Positions 7,290 to 20,236 of a stretch of 64,000 bases of DNA are shown one piece after another. This DNA comes from a bacterium (GTDB taxonomy: Bacteria > Babelota > Babeliae > Babelales > Vermiphilaceae). The stretch covers positions 1-64,000 of the forward strand of contig JAKASV010000001.1 in assembly GCA_021818945.1 (NCBI GenBank). Reading direction: 5' to 3'. How positions within the stretch are numbered: position 1 is the first letter of the stretch; each line of letters opens with the position of its first letter. A program made the translations under genes and the position numbers. A model generated the notes under the pieces. It did no database searches and was not told where the DNA came from. It saw nothing but the letters and a program-made list of their open reading frames with translations.

Positions 7290-8300
7290 TCAATTATGTT
7301 CTTTTGATTGAAGAGCTGGCTTGTTTCGGGGGATCCAAAACCGGGTTGACGTGTTGGAATCTATTACCGAATACCAGGATTCTTTTTGGGCTAGATATTC
7401 AATCATCTCTAAGCTTGAAATGAGTGGTTTTTGAGTCTGTTTTTCCTCTGAATTTCCATGCTGTTCCTCATGCATTAGTTCATGCTTGTGCTCAACCACG
7501 CGAGAAATCTTATAAGCATCAGGTAACCCTGACGCCGAAAATTTTGATGATTGATATTTTCTTGCTAATAATACAAGGCTATCGTGAGAAATAGAAATAA
7601 ATTTTTTTGATGATAGTAGAACTCCCATAAGATGTTGCAAGGTACTTGGAACGCTGTGTCTTAAACGAGGATTGGAGCTGTTGGTTAATGGCCTGAGGAT
7701 GACGGGTATAGCAATGCTATAAGCGTGCTTCTTACCTAGTAAATGTGCTTGTGTAGCTAATTCTGCTGATAATTCGAATTTTTCATGGAGCGTATACGCT
7801 ATATCTTCTCCGTTATCAGTATCGTAAGCATAGTAGACGACTATAATGGTGTGTCCATTGATTGTTAATAGATGTTCATGTCTCTCTTTTGCCTGACTAT
7901 TCATGAACCAAGGGTCATGTAAACACATACTTTCAAGTGAGACACCTAGTTCACTTTCAACTGTATCACTTATGCTAATGAGTTTTTGTTTCAAATTAAG
8001 TGTCTCTACTCCATACATAAGTTGTATAGTATAAAGATGTTCTCCTTGTGGCAAAAGCCTGTCTATTGAAAGAACCATATTTTTTTCTGTTGGAATATCA
8101 AATGGTGCGATGGTATTTATGCTTTTTTGACAGAAGTTGCATGCTTTATCATGTGCACTTTCGTATTTTATAGATATATCGAAGCGCAAAGGAGTACAAT
8201 TGCGAACATAGACATGTGTTGGTTGTGAAAGAATCTGGCAATGAAAGCAATACATAAGATTAACGATGACGAAGAGTCTCTGAAGGTTATTTTTACACAC
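7290..8300 (-). CDS. Secreted protein of unknown function, 336 aa
   Basis: The start is a GTG at 8300 with AAGGGGGG 5 nt upstream. Residues about 8-25 form a signal peptide, probably cleaved near ILSQ-PTH. The mature protein starts T-H-V-Y-V-R-N-C-T-P, a strand like the V-I-N-R-T-x-x-P segment of the 1493 and 49800 genes, followed by a C-x-x-C (CNFC). Predicted mixed beta and helical character; the C-terminal quarter is polar with an E/K-rich stretch around H-E-L-M-H-E-E-Q-H-G. No catalytic motif is recognised. It is monocistronic, between prfB and the DMT transporter. Confidence 0.65.
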   Translation of the reverse strand: MCKNNLQRLFVIVNLMYCFHCQILSQPTHVYVRNCTPLRFDISIKYESAHDKACNFCQKSINTIAPFDIPTEKNMVLSIDRLLPQGEHLYTIQLMYGVETLNLKQKLISISDTVESELGVSLESMCLHDPWFMNSQAKERHEHLLTINGHTIIVVYYAYDTDNGEDIAYTLHEKFELSAELATQAHLLGKKHAYSIAIPVILRPLTNSSNPRLRHSVPSTLQHLMGVLLSSKKFISISHDSLVLLARKYQSSKFSASGLPDAYKISRVVEHKHELMHEEQHGNSEEKQTQKPLISSLEMIEYLAQKESWYSVIDSNTSTRFWIPRNKPALQSKEHN

Positions 8301-8456
8301 GTGCCCCCCTTTTATTTGTCTCTCTATTCATTACTATTGACAAAAATACCATAGATTTTTTTGGTATGCACGGTCAATAATTTAAGGAAGGTCATACCAG
8401 GTTCGAGAAAGTTTCAGCAAATGGTATTAATATGATGCATATGGTAATGAATTGAT

Positions 8457-9554
8457 TTAAGCAGCTGCTTGCTGTTTTCCAATCCAAATCAGATAGCTTT
8501 CAATAAAGGGGGTCAAGTCACCATCGAGTACCAATTCAGGCTGTCCAGATTCATAGTCTGTGCGATGGTCTTTGACCATTTTGTAGGGATGGAGGACATA
8601 AGAACGAATCTGAGAGCCCCACTCAATACTTTTTTTCTCTATTGAAGCAGATTTAGCAGCCTGTTCATCTTTTTGTTTTTGGGCTAATTTTGCTCGAAGC
8701 ATCTTTAAAGCTGTTTCTTTGTTTTGAGCTTGAGATCGTTCATTTTGACATTGAGTGACAATGCCTGTAGGAGCATGAGTTATGCGAATAGCCGATTCAG
8801 TTTTGTTGACATGTTGTCCGCCAGCACCGCCTGATCTAAAGGTATCAATACGCAAATCATTTGGATCAATGGTTATCTCTATTTCAGGAACTTCTGCAGT
8901 GACACTTACTGCCGAAAATGAGGTATGGCGGCGCTTGTTTGCATCATAGGGTGATATACGAACTAAACGATGAATGCCTTGTTCGCCTTTCAATAAGCCA
9001 TAGCAATTTTTGCCTCGTATAAAAAGGGTTGCTGATTTGATACCTGCAGCTTCGCCAGTCTGATAATCTACAACATCAACTGCAAAATCAGATTGTTCAC
9101 AAAATCGTACGTACATACGTAACAGTATTTCTGCCCAGTCTTGTGATTCTGTCCCTCCTGCTCCAGCATTGATGCTTACAAAACAATTGGAATTATCTTG
9201 AGGATCTGAGAGTAATAAAGCAATTTTGAATTTTCTGACCGCTCGCGAAAGTTCGTTGGCTTCATTTTTTAGTTTGGTAAGTTCTTGTGAGTCTTGCTTG
9301 AAAAGTTCAATAAGTTCGGGCAATTCTTTTTGTACTGTAGTGATATATATATACTGATCACGCAACAGACGAATTCTTTGGATTTCTTTTAAAATTTCTG
9401 CCTGATGGGGGTTTTGCCAAAAATCAATACCCTCACTTTGAGTTTGCAAATTCTTAAATTCCTGTTCAAGCCCAGAGTTGCTCCAAAAAGTAACGATTGT
9501 TTTGATATCAGGTTCAAGTTTTTTAATTTGTTCTTCTAATTCATCAAAAAGCAT
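8457..9554 (-). CDS. prfB: Peptide chain release factor 2
   Basis: A 365-residue RF2. Its GGAGGQHVNKTESAIR segment carries the universal GGQ motif that triggers peptidyl-tRNA hydrolysis at UAA and UGA. I choose the ATG at 9554 because TTAGGA lies just upstream; the longer frame would need a TTG. The stop-codon recognition tripeptide, SPF in most RF2 proteins, reads SPY here (in LVRISPYDANKRRH). The frame is continuous: I see no in-frame TGA near codon 25, so the autoregulatory programmed +1 frameshift known from many RF2 genes is absent. It appears monocistronic. Confidence 0.95.
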   Translation of the reverse strand: MLFDELEEQIKKLEPDIKTIVTFWSNSGLEQEFKNLQTQSEGIDFWQNPHQAEILKEIQRIRLLRDQYIYITTVQKELPELIELFKQDSQELTKLKNEANELSRAVRKFKIALLLSDPQDNSNCFVSINAGAGGTESQDWAEILLRMYVRFCEQSDFAVDVVDYQTGEAAGIKSATLFIRGKNCYGLLKGEQGIHRLVRISPYDANKRRHTSFSAVSVTAEVPEIEITIDPNDLRIDTFRSGGAGGQHVNKTESAIRITHAPTGIVTQCQNERSQAQNKETALKMLRAKLAQKQKDEQAAKSASIEKKSIEWGSQIRSYVLHPYKMVKDHRTDYESGQPELVLDGDLTPFIESYLIWIGKQQAAA

Positions 9555-9657
9555 CGTGATATTCCTAAGTAAATAGGTCAAAAAGTTCTATTTCCAGTAT
9601 ATAGAGCTTAAAAAGCATGGCAATAAGTCCCTTTTTTATACCCTGAATGGCTAATGG

Positions 9658-11337
9658 CTATAAAGCTACCCATTCAAATTGATAAAATGTCTCGCCTGTA
9701 GATGCTAATCGTATTTGATTATTAAATAGGCTACCGTTATTTGTGCTCAAGGTAAATACTGATAGGTAAAAACGATTTTGTAAGTTATTATATCCCCTTA
9801 CTCCTAGATATGCTTTTTGATTAGCTACTACCCATTCGATTTGGATGATTGATGTTTGAATTGTAAGAAAAGTTATTTGAGGATTGGTAAGTTGTATTGT
9901 ATTTTTATTCAAAGTATATATTACAATAAAGGCTTTATTTTGAAAATTATCAAACCCAGGAGTTGCAAGATATGCAGTATTATTGACAACAACCCAGGTG
10001 ATGAAGTTAATCATCTCGCTCAAAGGGGTGAAATTTTTTTTCCGATTTGCAAGAGATCCAGTGGTTGGGTTTAATATGAACGTGCTTAAATAATATTGAT
10101 TCTGCAGTGAATCTAATCCCCAAATCCCAAGATAGGCATTGTTGTTAATAACAACCCATTCAATCTGGTTACATGTTTCCTGTTGCAGTAGAAATGTTTT
10201 TTGTTTATTGGCAAGACCTCCTGTAGTTTCATTTAATGTAAAAATAGCAATGAACGGTCGATTAGAAAGTATATCATAACCATTAACCGCTAAATACGAA
10301 ACATCTTGTAGGGAGGCATTCTGAATAACTACCCATTCAATTTGTGTTATTGATTCAGATGATGCCATGTAGGTATTTTGTTTACTGGGTACATTGATAA
10401 GGCTGCCATTAGTTTGGTCTAAAGTATAAATGGAAATAAAATATAAATTTCTACTGTTGTTCAGTCCCCAGACTCCAAGATAAGCGATATCATTAGCGAC
10501 GGTCCAAGTGATTTGATTAATTGATTGAGCTTGGTCAAGCAAAATTTTTTGTTTGTTGATTAAAGCCCCACTTATTTGGTCCAATACATAAACAGCAATG
10601 AAGTATTGATAAAATTGTGTATCGAACCCCCATGTTGCTAGATATGCTGTGTTATTAACGACTACCCATTGAATATTAGTCAGGGGTTCCGTTTGGGGTA
10701 CAAATATTGTTTGTTTATTAATAAGTTTGCCAGATGTCGCATCTATTGTTGTATCAAGAGTATATATTGCTATATATTCACCTAAACTTTTGACATATCC
10801 TCTCGTTGCAAGATATGTGGTGCCATTAACTACAACCCACGTAATTTGTGAAATTGTTTCAGTATTGATATCAGAGGGAAGTTGTCCTTGTAGAATGAGT
10901 GCGAAATTAAAAGGAGCGGGGCTGGTAGTTGCAAATGTCTCCGTAAATGTTTGTTGTCTATTGGTCAAGCCTCCATTACTGTTATTTAATGAAAATGTGA
11001 TTATGTAATCAGAGGAGCCAGTGAAATAATTATTTCCCCGAACAGCCATATATGCTTGATTCCCAATAAAGGGAGTCGTTTTTTTTTGGCTGGATTCAAC
11101 ATGAGTAGGTTTAGAAGATTTTATTGTTTTTTTATCGATTTTTTTGGTTTTGTCATTTAAAAGATTGCTACTTCCAGGGTCAGATGGCGATAGATTTGAC
11201 AGGTCCTGACTTGTTCCGATTGGTTGGCTTGAACTAGTTCCTAAACTTTCCATGGAGATTTCTGCCTTGCTGTGAAAGGAAATGGTGAGAAAAAAGAGAG
11301 AAGCAATAATCTTATTGCTTTCAAATGCTGAAGGCAT
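9658..11337 (-). CDS. Secreted beta-propeller protein with eight repeats
   Basis: A 559-residue protein. It begins with a signal peptide (about residues 9-25), then a Ser/Thr/Lys-rich linker (26-88), then about 470 residues of repeats with a period near 55. Each repeat has the form Q-I-x-W-V-V-x-N-x-x-A-Y-L-[AG]-x-x-G-[FY], then F-I-[AS]-[IV]-Y-T-L-[DN], then T-G-x-L-x-N-x-Q. I count eight AYL-type strands. The first (N-Q-A-Y-M-A-V-R-G, near 93) has no W-V-V strand before it, while the protein ends with Q-F-E-W-V-A-L. That is the signature of a propeller whose last strand closes the first blade. Ligand or function is unknown. The ribosome-binding site AAAGGAG is strong. Confidence 0.75.
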   Translation of the reverse strand: MPSAFESNKIIASLFFLTISFHSKAEISMESLGTSSSQPIGTSQDLSNLSPSDPGSSNLLNDKTKKIDKKTIKSSKPTHVESSQKKTTPFIGNQAYMAVRGNNYFTGSSDYIITFSLNNSNGGLTNRQQTFTETFATTSPAPFNFALILQGQLPSDINTETISQITWVVVNGTTYLATRGYVKSLGEYIAIYTLDTTIDATSGKLINKQTIFVPQTEPLTNIQWVVVNNTAYLATWGFDTQFYQYFIAVYVLDQISGALINKQKILLDQAQSINQITWTVANDIAYLGVWGLNNSRNLYFISIYTLDQTNGSLINVPSKQNTYMASSESITQIEWVVIQNASLQDVSYLAVNGYDILSNRPFIAIFTLNETTGGLANKQKTFLLQQETCNQIEWVVINNNAYLGIWGLDSLQNQYYLSTFILNPTTGSLANRKKNFTPLSEMINFITWVVVNNTAYLATPGFDNFQNKAFIVIYTLNKNTIQLTNPQITFLTIQTSIIQIEWVVANQKAYLGVRGYNNLQNRFYLSVFTLSTNNGSLFNNQIRLASTGETFYQFEWVAL

Positions 11338-11523
11338 AGCTTGGCTCCTTTTTAGACTAAAAAAGACGTACCGGTTCTTAGGCTAGTCAGTATGCTTTTC
11401 TTTTGTCTATAATTTAGAACTTAGACTTGACCTTCTTGCCTTAGGCCAAGCTATTAGAGTAAACTAAGCATAGTATTGATATTTGGTTACACTATAACAT
11501 TGATACTTATATATTAAGATAGT

Positions 11524-12096
11524 ATGGCAGGAAAGTTATTTATCATTTCGGCCCCGTCCGGTGCGGGCAAAACTACACTCATTCAAGCCTTGATCGACCG
11601 ATATGGTCTTAATTATGACCTAGAAAGGGTCGTAACCTATACATCAAAAAAGCCTCGTCCTTCAGAGCAACATGGCACAGATTATTATTTTGTGTCCTTG
11701 CAAGAATTTCAAGCCAAGATTGAACAGGGCTTTTTCTTGGAATGGAGTGGGGCATATGAAGCTTATTATGGTTCACCGCGCCATCTTATCGATCAACTTG
11801 CTAGAGGAAAATCTTTCCTGCTTATTATAGATAGAGTTGGAGCAGAACTGGCATTAAAGGCTCACCCAGATGCGATCCCCATTTGGATTTATACCCATAC
11901 AATTAATAAATTAAGAGAAAGATTAGTGGCTCGTAATACCGAAAGTTTAGAACAGATTGAGCGAAGGCTTGAGCGGGCCAGAACAGAAATTTTTGAAGAA
12001 ATCAGTATCCCCCTGTATAAATACCATGTCTTAAATCATGATTTTGAAATAGCGCTCGAGAGGCTTTTTACCATAATCAAGCGGGAGCTTTTTTAG
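11524..12096 (+). CDS. gmk: Guanylate kinase
   Basis: A 190-residue protein with the P-loop APSGAGKT at residues 10-17 and the GMP-binding segment T-S-K-K-P-R-P-S-E-x-x-G-x-D-Y-Y-F-V-S, followed by F-L-E-W. It converts GMP to GDP using ATP, an essential step in GTP/dGTP supply. Length is slightly short of the usual 200-210. No clear ribosome-binding site precedes the ATG (AAGATAGT). It lies just upstream of the rRNA promoters but appears to be transcribed separately. Confidence 0.95.
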   Translation: MAGKLFIISAPSGAGKTTLIQALIDRYGLNYDLERVVTYTSKKPRPSEQHGTDYYFVSLQEFQAKIEQGFFLEWSGAYEAYYGSPRHLIDQLARGKSFLLIIDRVGAELALKAHPDAIPIWIYTHTINKLRERLVARNTESLEQIERRLERARTEIFEEISIPLYKYHVLNHDFEIALERLFTIIKRELF

Positions 12097-12213
12097 GTTA
12101 TTTAGAGCTTATTTCTAGGCTTTTTTGGGTGTTTAAACTCTTTATTCTCAGTCAAAATATTTGCGTTTGATTTGACCTTATTAAAAACTTTTTAAAAAAA
12201 TAGATAAAAATTG

Positions 12214-12241
12214 TTGACAGTAGATGAGGGTCATGTATAAT
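12214..12241 (+). promoter_or_regulatory. rRNA operon promoter P1
   Basis: TTGACA (12214-12219), a 16-nt spacer and TATAAT (12236-12241): both hexamers match the sigma-70 consensus exactly. The sequence upstream (12181-12210) is A/T-rich, as in UP elements. The following AATTTAACATG is nearly repeated after P2. Confidence 0.85.
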
Positions 12242-12373
12242 TTAACATGTCTTCTTTGAGAAACTAAAAAACGAACCGCAAGGGGAAACAAAGAAGTCAA
12301 CAGCTTAAAGAATTTGAAATTTACGTCAACGATTTTAAGATTTAAAAAAAATAAAAAAAATTTTAAAAATAAG

Positions 12374-12401
12374 TTGACAATATGCGGCAAGCAAGTATAA
12401 T
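12374..12401 (+). promoter_or_regulatory. rRNA operon promoter P2
   Basis: TTGACA (12374-12379), a 16-nt spacer and TATAAT (12396-12401), again exact consensus, preceded by a run of A/T. It lies 160 bp downstream of P1. Confidence 0.85.
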
Positions 12402-12494
12402 TTTAACATGCTTAACGAAATGCGAAACGCAAACAGTAATCGCAGGAAGTAAAAGCCGCATAATTAAGATTGAAATTTGAAAAATTAAATGTCT

Positions 12495-12522
12495 TTGACA
12501 TATACGAGGAAGACAGGATAAT
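12495..12522 (+). promoter_or_regulatory. rRNA operon promoter P3 (weaker -10)
   Basis: TTGACA (12495-12500), a 16-nt spacer and GATAAT (12517-12522). It lies about 40 bp before the mature 16S 5' end, so a transcript from it would have a very short leader. It may instead be a chance match in the processing region. Confidence 0.55.
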
Positions 12523-12562
12523 AAATTTTGCCTACTGTCTTATACAGTACTTTGTAGTTTTT

Positions 12563-14107
<1,545 letters not shown>

Positions 14108-14242
14108 CGAGGGAGATTCAATGGAAATCGAAAGATTGCCATTACATATTCAATTAATTTTGAATTTTAGGTGTGTTATAAGCACTAAAGAGGTATTGTG
14201 TGGATGGTAGGCATCCCTATTTTAGTACATTGTGAAAGTTCT

Positions 14243-14319
14243 GGGCCTATAGCTCAGCTGGTTAGAGCACCCCGCTGATAACGGGGAGGTCAGTCGTTCA
14301 AGTCGACTTAGGCCCACCA
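14243..14319 (+). tRNA. tRNA-Ile(GAT)
   Basis: GGGCCTA (14243-14249) pairs with TAGGCCC (14309-14315), followed by an encoded ACCA. The anticodon loop CTGATAA gives GAT. It lies in the 16S-23S spacer, the canonical bacterial position. Confidence 0.97.
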
Positions 14320-14397
14320 GTATATCGGTTTTTAGGTGGGCATGGTCAGTAGAACGAAAGAATCTTCTCCGTTGAGCATCTGGTAGAAAATGTTTTC

Positions 14398-14473
14398 GGG
14401 GATGTAGCTCAGTTGGTAGAGCGTCCGCTTTGCACGCGGAAGGTCAGCGGTTCGAATCCGCTCATCTCCACCA
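14398..14473 (+). tRNA. tRNA-Ala(TGC)
   Basis: GGGGATG (14398-14404) pairs with CATCTCC (14463-14469) with one G-U pair, followed by an encoded ACCA. The anticodon loop TTTGCAC gives TGC. It is the second spacer tRNA of the rRNA operon. Confidence 0.97.
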
Positions 14474-14599
14474 ACTTTATGTATTTTCATAGTTATTGTT
14501 TTCCTTATGTATATGCTAGATAAAAAAATTCTTGTGATCTTTGAAATATTTGCACGTGAGTATCCAAATTTTAGAATAACAGGGTAACCAATACAAATT

Positions 14600-17622
<3,023 letters not shown>

Positions 17623-17724
17623 GTTTTAAAAATTTTGTTACACTGTTGATGTAGCTCGAGTGCAAATATTTCTTCACAAGAGAAAAATTTGAAATTTTTT
17701 CAGAAAAAACCTGAAATTAAAAAT

Positions 17725-17842
17725 TTCTGGTGGGTATAGCTGTAAGGAAACACCCGTTCCCATTCCGAATACGGCAGTTAAGCTTACAGCGCCGATGATA
17801 CTTGGCTGGAGACGGCCCGGGAAAGCAGGTACCGCCAGGCTA
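17725..17842 (+). rRNA. rrf: 5S ribosomal RNA
   Basis: About 118 nt: TCTGGTGG at the 5' end pairs with CCGCCAGGC at the 3' end, and the core CCCGTTCCCATTCCGAATACG is the conserved loop B/C region. It directly follows 23S and is followed by a strong terminator. Confidence 0.95.
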
Positions 17843-17847
17843 AATAT

Positions 17848-17890
17848 AAAGACCCAAGAATTCTAAGGAATTTCTTGGGTCTTTTTTTTA
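17848..17890 (+). terminator. Terminator of the rRNA operon
   Basis: AAAGACCCAAGAA pairs with TTTCTTGGGTCTTT around a short TTCTAAGGAA apex, followed by a run of eight T. This is a textbook intrinsic terminator a few nt after 5S. Confidence 0.92.
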
Positions 17891-18003
17891 TTGCATACCT
17901 CAAATCAACCTTCTTTTGTTTAGTAAGATTTACTGGTGTTTTGGCCTTGTTTACTTTTATATGTTTACTTTGTTGTACCAACTATAGCTTGACATGTGAG
18001 CAT

Positions 18004-18459
18004 CTATGAAAAACTATGGGTGTACTTTTTAACTAAAAATTCTTTAGCTGCTTTTGCTTTGGCTAAGCTGTCTATAAGTGATTTTAATTCTGCTACTGTA
18101 CCTTCTAGTGTTTCAAGAGGCTGTATTAATTCAATTAAATATTCGCCAGGTCTAAAAAAATAGATACCGATATTTTTGCGTACTCCCTGAAGTTCTTCTT
18201 GAATAGCTCTTGCTTTTGAAGATAATTTTTTTGTTTCATCTAAAAATGCTGCTCCAAAAGGTTGTGCTGCTCGTGATAATTGGTCATATTCTGAAGATAG
18301 TTGTGCTATTGAATGTTGAATAGCCCGAATTGTATCTTGTGCTCGACCAATGATGTTGATTGCATTTGATTCAGTGGAGGTTGTCGTTGAGTGCTCTTCA
18401 CTCCCATACATGGTTGTGATTAAACTCATAAAACAAATAGTGAATAGAATTTCTTTCAT
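18004..18459 (-). CDS. Small helical secreted protein of unknown function
   Basis: A 151-residue protein with a signal peptide (about 1-20, cleavage near M-Y-G-S). The mature part is predicted almost wholly helical, with heptad-like spacing of hydrophobics in residues 40-100 (I-R-A-I-Q-H-S-I-A-Q-L and A-R-A-I-Q-E-E-L) and a second helix near 115-145. A coiled coil or helical bundle is likely. No cysteines occur in the mature part. The upstream AGGAAAGGAAA supplies the ribosome-binding site. I do not recognise the family. Confidence 0.65.
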   Translation of the reverse strand: MKEILFTICFMSLITTMYGSEEHSTTTSTESNAINIIGRAQDTIRAIQHSIAQLSSEYDQLSRAAQPFGAAFLDETKKLSSKARAIQEELQGVRKNIGIYFFRPGEYLIELIQPLETLEGTVAELKSLIDSLAKAKAAKEFLVKKYTHSFS

Positions 18460-18663
18460 GTTGTGTAGTTTCCTTTCCTAAAATATTAATAATTCATTAC
18501 GTTCAATGTACGTATAATCGTGCAAGGTATCAATGACTTTAAAAAAGATGCCGGATCTATTTGATTATTTCTATTCATATTATTGTAGTTTTTTATGTAT
18601 GATGATGCAGAAGTATTGTGACGATGGTCATCTTCAATGTTAATATGCGTAGGATGTGCAACT

Positions 18664-19701
18664 ATGATCAGTAGATGTAGATACGCTTTGCTAAGCGTAC
18701 TCATTGTGGTGTTTGGAGGGTGTAATATAATGGAAAAGAAAATTGAAATACCAGCTACTCATCAAGAAAAAGCAACATTTGCAGGGGGCTGTTTTTGGTG
18801 TTTGAGTGCAGCATTCAAGGATATTCCTGGTATTGTGGATGTTGTATCAGGATACACAGGAGGCACTACTAAAAATCCTACCTATGAAGTAATCTCATCT
18901 GGGTCTACGGGTCATTATGAAGCAGTACAAGTTACGTATGACCCGACCATGATTTCATATTCAGCCTTGCTTGATTTGTTTTGGCATTCTATAGATCCTA
19001 TGGATCAAGAAGGTCAATTTGCTGATAAGGGGACTCAATATCGTACCGCTATATTTTACCATACTCAGGAGCAACAACAAAGAGCTCGAGATTCTAAAAT
19101 GCGACTTGAAAATTCAGGAAAATTTTCTAAACCGCTTGCAACCAAGATTTTGCCAGTAGCCGAGTTTTATCCAGCAGAAGAGTATCATCAGGATTTTCAG
19201 TTAAAGAATCCCGAGAGATATCAAGCATACAAAAAAGGTTCTTTACGTGAGCAAAAGCTTAATGAAATCTGGAAGAAAGAATCAAAAGACGCATTAAAAA
19301 TTAAGTTGACTCCTTTGCAATATCATGTGACCCAAAAATGTGGTACAGAACTGCCTTTTGCAAATGAATACTGGAACAATAAACGTGAAGGAATCTATGT
19401 TGATCGAGTTTCTGGTGAACCGTTATTTAGTTCTCTTGATAAATTTGATTCTAGTACTGGATGGCCAAGTTTTACAAAGCCACTCGAGAATGCAAATGTT
19501 GTAGAAAAAAAAGAAGATGGTCCATTAGGACGTATTGAAGTTAAAAGCACAGTAGCAGGTTCCCATTTAGGACATCGTTTTGATGATGGGCCAGAACCAA
19601 CTGGACAGCGCTATTGCATAAATTCTGCTTCATTACGATTCATACCAAAAGAAGATCTTGAAAAAGAAGGGTACGGCTCCTATAAATCATTGTTTAAATA
19701 A
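18664..19701 (+). CDS. msrAB: Lipoprotein methionine sulfoxide reductase MsrA-MsrB fusion
   Basis: A 345-residue two-domain enzyme that repairs both S- and R-methionine sulfoxide. The MsrA domain (about 33-190) has the catalytic GGCFWC (Cys43) and S-G-Y-T-G-G. The MsrB domain (about 215-345) has [16 protein letters not shown] and the catalytic Cys in R-Y-C-I-N-S-A-S-L; the two C-x-x-C zinc pairs of many MsrB proteins are absent. I choose the ATG at 18664 (TAGGAT upstream), which gives an N-terminal hydrophobic segment ending F-G-G-C (Cys20). That looks like a lipobox, so the enzyme probably acts outside the cytoplasm. The 18637 ATG has no ribosome-binding site. Confidence 0.92.
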   Translation: MISRCRYALLSVLIVVFGGCNIMEKKIEIPATHQEKATFAGGCFWCLSAAFKDIPGIVDVVSGYTGGTTKNPTYEVISSGSTGHYEAVQVTYDPTMISYSALLDLFWHSIDPMDQEGQFADKGTQYRTAIFYHTQEQQQRARDSKMRLENSGKFSKPLATKILPVAEFYPAEEYHQDFQLKNPERYQAYKKGSLREQKLNEIWKKESKDALKIKLTPLQYHVTQKCGTELPFANEYWNNKREGIYVDRVSGEPLFSSLDKFDSSTGWPSFTKPLENANVVEKKEDGPLGRIEVKSTVAGSHLGHRFDDGPEPTGQRYCINSASLRFIPKEDLEKEGYGSYKSLFK

Positions 19702-19807
19702 AAAATTCTGTAACAATAGATATGTTGTGAAAGTTGAAGATATTTTGTCTTAAGGTTAGTGCATGAGTTTATTCATCTCTTTATCAGTTGAGCTTGGAGA
19801 ATTATAG

Positions 19808-20179
19808 ATGAAAAAATCATCGTCAAGAATGATTAATTTGGTATTGGGTCTTTTGGGATTTGTAGTAACTGGCATATTGATTATTAATGGTCTGCATAAA
19901 GGCTTTACTTTAGCGAATATGCTGCAATTTTGGGGCGGTCTTATGATAAGTATAGGTTTTTTATTGCAGGGAATCTATGAGCCTGCTCCATGGTATTCAC
20001 TTATCATGTTTCAGCTTGGAGGAGCTTTGTATATAGCTCCTATTTGTTTGAATCAATTTGAAAACATGACATTCATGAGTGTTGCATTTGGCTTATTTGT
20101 TTCAGCTATTGTTGCTGTACTCATTTTTGATAGTATAAAAAAAATTATGTTACATTATACACAGATTACAAATGATTAA
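19808..20179 (+). CDS. Small integral membrane protein, function unknown
   Basis: A 123-residue protein with four predicted transmembrane helices (about 10-28, 38-56, 64-80 and 86-108) and short polar ends. GCTTGGAGAATTATAG upstream offers a GGAG ribosome-binding site. No family recognised. It lies between msrAB and the convergent giant protease. Confidence 0.6.
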   Translation: MKKSSSRMINLVLGLLGFVVTGILIINGLHKGFTLANMLQFWGGLMISIGFLLQGIYEPAPWYSLIMFQLGGALYIAPICLNQFENMTFMSVAFGLFVSAIVAVLIFDSIKKIMLHYTQITND

Positions 20180-20236
20180 TAGGTTATATAGGTTGATATG
20201 TTGCGTAATTTCAGGTCAAACAGTTAACGTATAATT

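Noticed and set aside
17784..17981. Minus-strand open frame after 5S
   Set aside because: It overlaps 5S and the operon terminator; composition is K/T-rich with no domain.
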